Shown here in pieces: positions 33,401-40,997 of a DNA stretch of 48,736 nt (position 1 is its first letter; the number at the start of each line of letters is the position of its first letter). The notes beneath the pieces were generated by a model. The model saw nothing but the letters and a program-made list of their open reading frames with translations, did no database searches and was not told the origin of the DNA. The DNA is from Cryobacterium sp. PH31-L1 (GTDB lineage: Bacteria > Actinomycetota > Actinomycetes > Actinomycetales > Microbacteriaceae), in assembly GCF_030063145.1 (NCBI RefSeq), contig NZ_JASISM010000011.1, forward strand, positions 1-48,736, given 5' to 3'. Both the position numbers and the translations under genes were made by a program.

Positions 33401-34117
33401 ATGGGACGGAAACCAAAGCCGCCGGAGCAACGGATGGCATTCTTCACGGCACGTGCGTCGGGTACGTCGCTGCGAAAGTCTGCGGTGCTGGCCGGGATAT
33501 CCAGGTCCACCGCCTGTCTGTGGCTCAAGCAATCGGGCGGAGTCCGGCCACGGGCGACGAAGCCGCGGTCGGCGTTGCGGTTATCGCTCGATGAGAGGGA
33601 GAGCATCTCGCGCGGACTCGCCGCGCAGCGGTCGCTGACGGCGATCGCTGCCGAGCTGGGCCGGTCGGTCTCAACCGTTTCACGCGAAGTACTGCGCAAT
33701 AGCGGCTCAAGCGGCTACCGCGCGGCTCCGGCTGAACGTCTTGCTGTCGCTCGAACACGCCGGCCGCGACTGGGGAAACTCGCCCTCGACGATCGGCTGC
33801 GGGAGCACGTGGAATCCAAGCTCAATGTTTGCTGGTCCCCGCAACAGATCTCGAAGAGGATGCTCTCGGAGTTCCCCGATGACGAGCGAATGCGCGTCTC
33901 ATACGAGACCATCTACACCTCGCTGTACGTGCAGGCACAGCCTGGTCTCAATGCCGAATTGACCGCCAAACTCCGCACCAAACGGCTGCGCCGACATTCG
34001 CAACGGTGCGTCTCCTGCGGTGGAATGAAGTCGCGGATACCCGACCTCGTTCCCCTGAATGATCGCCCGGCTGAGGCTGACGATCGACAGACTCCGGGGC
34101 ACTGGGGGGTGACATGA
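33401..34117 (+). CDS. IS30 transposase, first frame (N-terminal and start of catalytic domain)
   Basis: A 238-residue product with helix-turn-helix segments (LRKSAVLAGISRSTACLWL and LTAIAAELGRSVSTVSREV) and the IS30 segment WSPQQISKRMLSEFPDD. It ends PGHWGVT, where IS30 enzymes have HWEGD; the D is the first catalytic Asp. One base is missing at the G run 34104-34109, so the frame closes there. AGGAGG precedes the ATG. Slippage on the six Gs would give HWGGD and continue into the second frame. Confidence 0.88.
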   Translation: MGRKPKPPEQRMAFFTARASGTSLRKSAVLAGISRSTACLWLKQSGGVRPRATKPRSALRLSLDERESISRGLAAQRSLTAIAAELGRSVSTVSREVLRNSGSSGYRAAPAERLAVARTRRPRLGKLALDDRLREHVESKLNVCWSPQQISKRMLSEFPDDERMRVSYETIYTSLYVQAQPGLNAELTAKLRTKRLRRHSQRCVSCGGMKSRIPDLVPLNDRPAEADDRQTPGHWGVT

Positions 34118-34563
34118 TCGTGGGGCGCTACAGCACCTCTCACATCGTGACTCTGGTCGAACGGCATAGTCGTCTGCTGATCGCCATACCCCTGCCACTT
34201 GATGCCAAGAGTGAAACGGTTATCGCGGCGCTTATCAATGCCTTCAAGACGTTGCCGGTGCCAATGTGCCGAGCGTTGACCTGGGACCGCGGTAACGGGA
34301 TGGTCCGTCACGCAGACTTCACCGCAGCCACGGGGATCCCCGTCTTCTTCTGCGACGCGTACTCGCCGTGGCAGCGCGGCACCAACGAAAACACCAACGG
34401 TTTGATTCGCCAATACCTGCCCAAGAGCACCGATCTCAACCTGACCAACACCACGCGACTCGAGGAGATCGTGACCGAGCTCAACAACCGCCCACGCAGA
34501 GCATTGAAGTGGCAGACTCCTCATGAGGTCTTCAATGCCGCCGTTATTGCATTGACCGCTTGA
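34114..34563 (+). CDS. IS30 transposase, second frame (catalytic C-terminal part)
   Basis: A 149-residue frame beginning MIVGRYSTSHIVTLVERHSR, which follows on exactly from the first frame. It holds the remaining catalytic residues: D in ALTWDRGNGM and E in QRGTNENTNGLIR, followed by the usual IS30 ending LNNRPRRALKWQTPHEVF. It overlaps the first frame by ATGA, so reinitiation is possible, but a protein starting here would lack the first Asp and the DNA-binding domain. The stop lies inside the right inverted repeat. Confidence 0.88.
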   Translation: MIVGRYSTSHIVTLVERHSRLLIAIPLPLDAKSETVIAALINAFKTLPVPMCRALTWDRGNGMVRHADFTAATGIPVFFCDAYSPWQRGTNENTNGLIRQYLPKSTDLNLTNTTRLEEIVTELNNRPRRALKWQTPHEVFNAAVIALTA

Positions 34564-34620
34564 AACTGTCAGCGCCAACGGACTACTTTTCAAAGAGCGT
34601 CGACAATCTGGGACTCCTCG

Positions 34621-34980
34621 ATGGTCAAGATCGTGCTTGGGGGTGGGTCCAATTCTCGGGACCTGCATGATCTCTCGACTTTGATCGGTGACCGCGACGA
34701 GCAGACCGACTCGACGACGATCGGCGATCGCGGTTCACGCTCATCGCAGCGCTCCATCCGTCGGGTCCCGATCATGCCGCCCGACACGATCCGCACCCTA
34801 CCCTTCGGCACCGGGCTGATTATGCTTCGCGCGGCACCGCCCATCATCGCAAGTCTGCAGATGTGGACCGCCCGCGTCGACGCCAAGGCGCTGCGCGCAA
34901 ACCGCGAGGAAATCGAAGCGCTGATGCGGGTACCGACTCAGCATGTGCCCGCACCCGAGCCGGTCAACGAGCCGGACTGA
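34621..34980 (+). pseudogene. C-terminal fragment of TraG/VirD4-type conjugative coupling protein
   Basis: Read from 34621 this 119-residue segment (VKIVLGGGSNSRDLHDLSTL, then MPPDTIRTLPFGTGLIMLRA) resembles the C-terminal third of actinobacterial conjugation coupling ATPases, where the gene product recognises TraM-like partners. The Walker-motif ATPase core is absent. It begins 23 bases after the IS30 right end, so the insertion or an associated deletion removed the 5' part; no matching N-terminus is seen left of the IS. It marks a former conjugative element. Confidence 0.7.
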
Positions 34981-35088
34981 CGGCGAACTCGACGCTCGAA
35001 ATTGCGTGCGCCGACGTTTACGTGCCAAAAATCTCATTTCTGAACTGGGGGCATCCGCTATACCTGCGTGACCCCGCCCACTGCGTGC

Positions 35089-35823
35089 TCACCCCGGAGT
35101 GAGAACGCAGAACTCGTTGCCCTCGGGATGAGTAAGAACTACCCACGGCACGTCGCCCTGCCCAATGTCTGCATCCATCGCTCCCAAGGCTCGCAGCCGA
35201 GCGACTTCAGCCGCGTGGTCGTCGTGTGGGTACGGTCGCAGGTCGAGGTGGACGCGGGTCCACACGGTGATGTCGGCTACGCGAACGAACTCCAGATATG
35301 GACCGACTCCCGCCGCCGACCGCAGCCGTGCAAAATCGTCGGTCACCTCATGGAGGGTCCAGTCCATAGCCGTGTTCCAGAACCGTGCCATCGCCCGCGG
35401 ATCCGCGCAGCTGACGACTACTGCGGCGATCGGCCCGGTATCCGCGTAGATCGCTCGAGGCTCGAGCACGCAGAAGACGTTGCCCTCTGGGTCGGCCAGA
35501 ACCGTCCACGACACGTCGCCCTGCCCGATATCAGCGGATGTTGCGCCCAGCGCCGTCAACCGCGCGACCAGTTCTGCTTGATGAGCCAAAGACGAGGTGG
35601 CTAGGTCGAGGTGTGCACGGTACTTGACCGTTTCGGGGTCTTTGGCTGTGACGACATCGACGCAGACAGCGGCCGGATCCGGCAGGACGATGCCGGGCGG
35701 TTCAACGTTGGTCACGCCGGGACCTTCGCTGGACACTCCCCAGCCGAGCGCATCCGCCCAAAACCGGCCGAGCGCCGAATCATCCCGCGCCTTGAAATTC
35801 ACCTGCACCAGTCGAAGGGCCAT
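35089..35823 (-). CDS. Two-domain VOC-family protein
   Basis: A 244-residue protein with two glyoxalase-like halves: residues 1-115 (MALRLVQVNFKARDDSALGR to NVFCVLEPRA) and 120-244 (VVVSCADPRAMARFWNTAMD to NEFCVLTPG). Both halves end in the V-L-x-D/H-P-E-G-N-x-F-C-V-L motif. It belongs to the actinobacterial VOC group of unknown reaction. A truncated near-duplicate lies at 13853-14269. It sits beside coupling-protein and repeat remnants, so it may have moved with a mobile element. Confidence 0.85.
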   Translation of the reverse strand: MALRLVQVNFKARDDSALGRFWADALGWGVSSEGPGVTNVEPPGIVLPDPAAVCVDVVTAKDPETVKYRAHLDLATSSLAHQAELVARLTALGATSADIGQGDVSWTVLADPEGNVFCVLEPRAIYADTGPIAAVVVSCADPRAMARFWNTAMDWTLHEVTDDFARLRSAAGVGPYLEFVRVADITVWTRVHLDLRPYPHDDHAAEVARLRALGAMDADIGQGDVPWVVLTHPEGNEFCVLTPG

Positions 35824-36250
35824 AGCGCCCCAGCCTATTGGCCGGTCTCATTTGAGACCAGACCCTGCCCATGTCAATCTTCATTTGCCAGAGCTGCCGC
35901 GCTGGATGTCTCCCGTCGACTGCCGCCGCGAACGCCATGGTGCGGCAGGTGCACCTGAGTAGGTTGTTAGCGCATGAGCGCCGCCACCGACACACACCGC
36001 TTCGCAACACATCACGTTCGAGAGCTGTCATCCACTAGGTCTTGGGAGTGCTCCCGCCAAGTGCACGCCTCCCCTATTTATAGGAAGCACCGCGGCCGCA
36101 CTGGTCCGGGCAAGCGGACGCCGCTCGGCGGCGTTCTTCCTGAATTGTGACCACGGGGAGTTGGCCTCGCAGGGTGCGAGAGCGACCAACCCGCTGGTTG
36201 AGCCGCGAGCTTGCAAGCGTGTCGAGACCCGGCGAGACCCCTCCAGGCAC
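35824..36250. other. Repeat-bearing gene-free stretch
   Basis: Contains a copy of the ssb leader block (35869-35957) and, at about 36140-36245, a segment with GCGAGCTTGCAAGCGTGTCG like the core of the tandem repeat at 44.74-45.06 kb. No gene is supported. Confidence 0.6.
35869..35957 (+). repeat. Copy A of the ssb leader block
   Basis: About 89 bp closely matching 45184-45270, including GAACGCCATGGTGCGGCAGG. At 45 kb this block precedes the ssb gene; here the gene is missing and the match breaks off after GTGCACCT. Confidence 0.8.
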
Positions 36251-37141
36251 TCAGCTACTGGCGAGGGACACTCCCGATTCGTCGGCGAGCGCCTTGATGA
36301 GCGCGGAGGCGTTCTCCTCTCCCCAGCCGGCATCCATCGCGGCATTCACGTAGTGCGAGGCCGCCGTCACGGTGGGCACAGCCGCTCCGAGCCCGGAGGC
36401 GAAGTCCTGGATGAGCCCGACGTCCTTTTGCATGAGCTTCAGGGCGAACGACGGCGAGTAGTCATCGGCGAGCACGGCCGGGCCGACACCGTCGAAGATG
36501 GGCGAACGGAAGTCGGTCACCTCGAGCACCTGAAGAACCTTCTTCAGATCGAGCCCCGCCTTCGCTGCCAAGGAGAGCGACTCCCCCAGGGCCAGCAGCT
36601 GCGACGCCACGACGAGGTTGCCCACGAGTTTCATCCGCACGCCGGAACCGCCGGGACCCATGAGGTGCACGGTCTCACTGATGGGCTCGAAAACCTTCTT
36701 CGCGAGATCAAAAACCTCGGAATCTCCGCCGACCACGATCCACAGACCGCCGCTGTTCGCTTCCCCGCGCGAACCGAAGACGGGAGCGTCCAGAAAACGA
36801 ACACCCTTCGCCTCATACGCTTCCCGCTCGGCGGCACTAGCCTCAGGGCTGATCGTGGAAAGGTCGATCACGATGGAGCTGCTGTCAACGACGGATGCGA
36901 GTCCCCCGGCTTCGAGCACAACCGAACGCACCGCTTCGTCATTGCTGAAGCAGTACATGACGACCTCTGCTCCGTCGACCGCTGCGGCCACGCTGGGCGC
37001 CGACGTCGCGCCAGCCGCGACGGCCTCCGCAACAGGGGCGTCTGAGCGGTTCCACACGGTGACGCTGTGGTCGGCCGCGAGCAGGTTTTTCACCATGCCG
37101 AGCCCCATGGTTCCGAGTCCGAGGAATGCGATCTGCGTCAT
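36251..37141 (-). CDS. NAD(P)-dependent beta-hydroxyacid dehydrogenase (tartronate-semialdehyde reductase-like)
   Basis: A 296-residue oxidoreductase. The cofactor fold is IAFLGLGTMGLGMVKNLL. The substrate loop FLDAPVFGSRGEANSG and the catalytic region GPGGSGVRMKLVGNLVVASQ, with the conserved Lys, identify the 3-hydroxyisobutyrate/2-hydroxy-3-oxopropionate reductase family. It interconverts a 3-hydroxyacid or hydroxyaldehyde acid with NAD(P)H. The ATG at 37141 overlaps the DhaL stop (ATGA), so it is last in the sugar operon and probably acts on a product of the kinase route. Confidence 0.88.
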   Translation of the reverse strand: MTQIAFLGLGTMGLGMVKNLLAADHSVTVWNRSDAPVAEAVAAGATSAPSVAAAVDGAEVVMYCFSNDEAVRSVVLEAGGLASVVDSSSIVIDLSTISPEASAAEREAYEAKGVRFLDAPVFGSRGEANSGGLWIVVGGDSEVFDLAKKVFEPISETVHLMGPGGSGVRMKLVGNLVVASQLLALGESLSLAAKAGLDLKKVLQVLEVTDFRSPIFDGVGPAVLADDYSPSFALKLMQKDVGLIQDFASGLGAAVPTVTAASHYVNAAMDAGWGEENASALIKALADESGVSLASS

Positions 37142-37788
37142 TTTGTCTGCTCTCCTGTTGTAGTTGCGATTGCCGGTGTGTTCGTGGATTGCCAGGACTG
37201 AAGGAATCTGAGGAACGCCGTTGCCCCCGGGTCCTGAAGTCCGATGCTGCGTTCCTGCAGCCAAGAGGCTCGCCCGCGTCGGGACTGGAGTTCCTTCGAC
37301 GCGATGACTCCGTTCTCGGCAGCAGTAATAGCTGAGCCGAGTGCGTCTTCCTCGGGCGCAGCGTTGAGCAGCGCTTCGGCCGCGGGGAACATCGCGTCAA
37401 GAATCGTCTTGTCGCCGACCTGGGATTTGCCTCGCTGGCTGATGGATTCCGCGGCAGCGAGCGCAAACTGCCCGATCTGCGCTCCGGCGATCGATTCGGC
37501 CTTGCCCCACACTCGCGAGCCAGCGAGCAGGGCGCCGGCCACGAGCGCGGCCATGGTCGACGGGTTCGCGTTCGCGAATGCCTTGGCACAGGCCAGCACG
37601 ACCTCGGCGGGGGTGGCCCCGTCCGGAAGCACGGCCAGCGCCTCTTCGACGGCTGCGGCACCCAGCGACACCGTGATGCCCAGGTCGCCGTCTCCGAGGG
37701 CACGATCGAGTTCGCCCAGTTCGTCCGAGTGGGTGGTGAACTCGCGGAGGCAGTTGCGAACCGCGATGCTTAGTTCAATTCCGTTCAT
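37138..37788 (-). CDS. dhaL: DhaL-type kinase subunit (ADP/ATP-binding)
   Basis: A 216-residue all-helical subunit of the DhaL (DAK2) family. The metal-nucleotide site D-R-A-L-G-D-G-D keeps all three Asp, but the next residue, His in most DhaL proteins (GDGDHG), is Leu here (GDGDLG). NPSTMAALVAGALLAGSR and RRGRASWLQERSIGLQDPGA are the other nucleotide-contacting loops. It works with the DhaK subunit next door to phosphorylate a ketose. Start ATG 37788 follows the DhaK stop by seven bases. Confidence 0.88.
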   Translation of the reverse strand: MNGIELSIAVRNCLREFTTHSDELGELDRALGDGDLGITVSLGAAAVEEALAVLPDGATPAEVVLACAKAFANANPSTMAALVAGALLAGSRVWGKAESIAGAQIGQFALAAAESISQRGKSQVGDKTILDAMFPAAEALLNAAPEEDALGSAITAAENGVIASKELQSRRGRASWLQERSIGLQDPGATAFLRFLQSWQSTNTPAIATTTGEQTK

Positions 37789-37795
37789 GGTTGAC

Positions 37796-38797
37796 TCACG
37801 CTTCCTTGAAAAACGGTGATTCGGCGGGGGCATTGAGCAAAGCGAGGCGCTCGTCGTTCAGCGTCAGCAATGAGATGGATGCTCCAGCCATTTCGAGGCT
37901 CGTGGCGTACTCGCCGATGTAGTTCTTGTCGATCGAGATGCCCTGCTCGGCCAGCAGCTGGTGCACCCGCCGGAAGAGAAGGTAGAGCTCCTCGAGCGGC
38001 GTCGCGCCCATGCCGTTGACGAGCACGGCGACTCGGGCGCCGGAGGTGATGCCGAGGTCGGCCACCAGACGTTCTGTCAGCATCTCGGCAATGCGGTCTG
38101 CCGTCTCAACGGCGCCACGGTGGAATCCGGGTTCACCGTGAATGCCGATGCCCACCTCCATCTCGCCGTCACCAAGCTCGAAGCTCGCCTTGCCGGTGGT
38201 GGGCAGGATGGTTGGCGACAGGCCGATGCCCATCGTGGCGGTGTTGTCGATGATGTCTTCCGCAACGGCGGCGACCTGCGCCAGGGAGTCGCCGCGCTCG
38301 GCGGCTGCGCCAGCCGCTTTGAAAGCGAACATGATGCCCGCAACGCCGCGGCGGTCAGCGGATCGTTCCTTCGGCTGGCTGGCCACGTCGTCGCGCCCGA
38401 CAGCCGACATGGTTTCGATGCCTTCGAGTTCGGCCATGTCGGTCGCGAGGTCGAAGTTGAAGACGTCGCCGCCGTAGTTGCCATACAGGTACAGCACCCC
38501 GGCCCCGCCGCTCACCGCTTTGGTCGCTTCCAAGACCTGGGCGGAGGAGGGAGACGAGAAGACGTTTCCGATGGCCACGCCATCGCACAGGCCGCGCCCA
38601 ACATAGCCCTTGAAGAGGGGCAGGTGTCCCGATCCGCCGCCCGTGACGATGCCGACCTTGCCGGCGACGGGAGCATCCGCTCGCACCAGCACACGACGGT
38701 CAGGGCCGGGAGTCTTGAGCAGGGTGGGGTGGGCCAGCAGAATCCCCTCGACAAACTCGTCCACGAAGGCGCTGGGCTCATTGATTATTTTTTTCAT
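37796..38797 (-). CDS. dhaK: DhaK-type dihydroxyacetone/ketotetrose kinase subunit
   Basis: A 333-residue substrate-binding subunit. GGGSGHLPLFKGYVGRGLCD holds the His that orients substrate. YGGDVFNFDLA carries the Asp thought to activate the hydroxyl. GIHGEPGFHRG carries the His that binds the sugar covalently as a hemiaminal. These three are the essential residues of bacterial DhaK. Start ATG 38797 has AAGGAC seven bases upstream. With DhaL but no DhaM phosphotransferase gene nearby, ATP is the likely donor. Related pairs phosphorylate dihydroxyacetone or erythruloses; the substrate here is not settled. Confidence 0.92.
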   Translation of the reverse strand: MKKIINEPSAFVDEFVEGILLAHPTLLKTPGPDRRVLVRADAPVAGKVGIVTGGGSGHLPLFKGYVGRGLCDGVAIGNVFSSPSSAQVLEATKAVSGGAGVLYLYGNYGGDVFNFDLATDMAELEGIETMSAVGRDDVASQPKERSADRRGVAGIMFAFKAAGAAAERGDSLAQVAAVAEDIIDNTATMGIGLSPTILPTTGKASFELGDGEMEVGIGIHGEPGFHRGAVETADRIAEMLTERLVADLGITSGARVAVLVNGMGATPLEELYLLFRRVHQLLAEQGISIDKNYIGEYATSLEMAGASISLLTLNDERLALLNAPAESPFFKEA

Positions 38798-38817
38798 TGT
38801 CTTGGTCCTTTTCCAGC

Positions 38818-39954
38818 TCAGGTTCGTACTAGGGCAGCGTCGGAAGTCGTCGTGTCGGCGCCGGGCGGCGCCTTCGTCTTCTTCGGCCGTTTAGTTCGTG
38901 TTGATGAAATCGAGTCGATGATCATGACCGTGATCAGGATCACGCCCTGGGCGATGGCGTACTCATACGACGAGAGTCGAATCGCGGTGAATCCGCTCGA
39001 GACGACCTGGAGCGTGAGTGTCGCGAGCACCACGCCGAAAACCGAGGCGAAGCCACCATTCGGATTTGTTCCCCCGAGAACGGCGATGACGATTACGAGC
39101 AGAACATAGGAAGACCCGTAGTCGGCGGATGCCGTGGGGTTGCGCGCCAGGAACAGCACTCCGGCGAGGCCCGCGAGCAGGCCACCCCCGGTATAGGTCT
39201 TCATGAGAACCGCGCGTCGTGGAATTGCCGAGTAGCGTGCCGCCACCGTGTTGGCGCCCTCGAGTTGAATCATGCGACCCAGGGCCGTGCGATTCACGAG
39301 CACGGCCACCAGAACGGCCGTGAAGACGAAGATGATGAACAGCAAGGGGATGTTGGCGACCGCCGCTTGACCGATTGCGCCGAGCATGGTCGGGGCCCCA
39401 TAGAGGGTCGATCCGCCCGTCCAAACAATGGCGATTCCATTGTAGATCTGCATGGTCGCCAGAGTCGCCAGGATCGGCGTGATCCCAACGACGCTCACCA
39501 GGAATCCGTTGAAGGCCCCGCCTAGCATCCCGGCCACGATTCCAGCCAGTACGATGAGAAATCCGAGATTATCCGCCAGGCCAGGGTCGCTTGCGGCGAC
39601 CGCCGTGTGCAACGTTGAGATCGTGATGGCCGAGAAATTGGCGATCGCAACCAGTGACAGGTCGATGCCGCCTGTAAGCATCACGAGCATCATGGCGATC
39701 GCGATGATGCCGATCTCGGGAGCAGCCACGGCGATGTTCTGGAGGTTGATCGGGCTCAAGAACACCCGCGGATTGAGAATCGTGAACAGAGCGACGGCCA
39801 AGAGTAGGGCAACGACCATGCGTCCCGCTCCGCGCTGCACGCCGGTGGGGCGGGCCACACGCCGCGTCCAGCTGCCCACCTGATCGTTGAATTGCCGAAC
39901 CGGATGCGAGGTCGACGAGGGCGCTTCGTCGCGCCGCGGTGATTTCTGGCTCAT
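38818..39954 (-). CDS. Ribose-type ABC transporter permease 2
   Basis: A 378-residue permease of the RbsC/BPD_transp_2 family with about ten helices and a cytoplasmic N-terminal extension of about 40 residues (rich in Arg, Ser, Pro). ALVNRTALGRMIQLEGANTV and LLAGLAGVLFLARNPTASAD are family signatures; VIAVLGGTNPNGGFASVFGV is the conserved late loop. It overlaps the stop of the other permease gene (TGATG). The two presumably form a heterodimeric channel. The DhaK gene follows 20 bases later. Confidence 0.9.
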   Translation of the reverse strand: MSQKSPRRDEAPSSTSHPVRQFNDQVGSWTRRVARPTGVQRGAGRMVVALLLAVALFTILNPRVFLSPINLQNIAVAAPEIGIIAIAMMLVMLTGGIDLSLVAIANFSAITISTLHTAVAASDPGLADNLGFLIVLAGIVAGMLGGAFNGFLVSVVGITPILATLATMQIYNGIAIVWTGGSTLYGAPTMLGAIGQAAVANIPLLFIIFVFTAVLVAVLVNRTALGRMIQLEGANTVAARYSAIPRRAVLMKTYTGGGLLAGLAGVLFLARNPTASADYGSSYVLLVIVIAVLGGTNPNGGFASVFGVVLATLTLQVVSSGFTAIRLSSYEYAIAQGVILITVMIIDSISSTRTKRPKKTKAPPGADTTTSDAALVRT

Positions 39955-40997
39955 CAGACCAACTCCTGTTCTTTCTTCAGGTCGGTGTCGAGATCTTGAA
40001 TGACGCGCGTTCGTCGCGCATCCCGGTGAGCGGCGATGGCCTGGATTCCCACGCCGACGACGAGCAAGACGCCAACGGCGGTTCGCAGCCAGGCACTCGG
40101 CACTCCGACAAGCAGCAGGCTGTTCTTGATGACCTGCACGAGCAGCACGCCGAGCACGGTTCCCAGTACGGAACCACGGCCGCCGAAGATGGCGGCACCA
40201 CCAAGAATGACCGCAGCAATGATGTCGAGCTCACCGCCGACGAGGTCGCGTGGGTTGGCGCTTCGGCTCAGCACGATGTGGATGACTCCGGCGATTGCGG
40301 CCAGGGCGCCGACGAGCATGTATACAGAAACCTGCGTGCGTTGCACCTGGAATCCGGCTCGTCGCGCAGCCTCGATGTCACCGCCGATGGCGTACAGGGA
40401 GCGGCCGAACATGGTGCGCTTCAAGACCCACCCCACGGCCAGGCAGAGGAGGATTACCGGAACGACCAGCACGTGCAGGTACGCCCGGCCGGTGTCTGTA
40501 GTGACGTCAAAAAGGTTGCTCGTGGCGAGCGCTGCCATCGACCCCGGCAGGTCCGCGAAGTACGTGGCACCCACGTAGGTGTACATCGCTCCGAAGAACA
40601 CGCCCTGGGTGCCGAGCGTCACGATCAGCGTGGGCAAATTGAATCGGGCGATGACAATTCCGTTGATGAAGCCGAGGGCAACTCCCACGCCGATCGCGAT
40701 CGCGAAGATACCCGGCAGGCCCGGATCGAACCCGGCAGTGAGGCAGAAACTGACGGTCGAGTAGCCGGCGAAGATGGCGATCGCCGCGAACGACACATCG
40801 ATCCCACCCGTGATCACGACGATGAGCACGCCGAGAGCGAAGATCACCGGCACGATGGAGCTTCGAAGAATCGAGAACCCGGTGTTGAGGGTGAAGAAGG
40901 TGGGATTGGCAATGGACATCGCCACGATGAGCCCGAGCAACACGAGGGCGAGCACGCCCTCGTTGTTGGTGCCTCGCAGTCTGCGCAATACGTCCAT
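39954..40997 (-). CDS. Ribose-type ABC transporter permease 1
   Basis: A 347-residue permease with ten or so helices. VIVVITGGIDVSFAAIAIFA is the typical early RbsC motif and IIAAVILGGAAIFGGRGSVL the late loop that contacts the ATPase. The start at ATG 40997 shares one base with the ATPase stop, and was preferred over a longer frame that would overlap the ATPase coding region. The tight coupling with permease 2 indicates a two-permease importer. Confidence 0.9.
   Translation of the reverse strand: MDVLRRLRGTNNEGVLALVLLGLIVAMSIANPTFFTLNTGFSILRSSIVPVIFALGVLIVVITGGIDVSFAAIAIFAGYSTVSFCLTAGFDPGLPGIFAIAIGVGVALGFINGIVIARFNLPTLIVTLGTQGVFFGAMYTYVGATYFADLPGSMAALATSNLFDVTTDTGRAYLHVLVVPVILLCLAVGWVLKRTMFGRSLYAIGGDIEAARRAGFQVQRTQVSVYMLVGALAAIAGVIHIVLSRSANPRDLVGGELDIIAAVILGGAAIFGGRGSVLGTVLGVLLVQVIKNSLLLVGVPSAWLRTAVGVLLVVGVGIQAIAAHRDARRTRVIQDLDTDLKKEQELV

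Larger units (their letters stand above)
33303..34597 (+). mobile_element. IS30-family insertion sequence
   Basis: About 1.3 kb bounded by imperfect inverted repeats of about 50 bp. The left end reads CTCTTTGAAAAGTAG at 33303 and runs to about 33353; the right end mirrors it at 34547-34597. Both share CGCTGACAGTTTCAAGCGG in matching position. CG flanks each end and could be a 2-bp target duplication or part of the repeat. The transposase is encoded in two overlapping frames. Confidence 0.9.

Noticed and set aside
37961..39109. 382-codon open frame on the plus strand
   Set aside because: Antisense to the DhaK and permease genes, with no domain or ribosome-binding site to support it.
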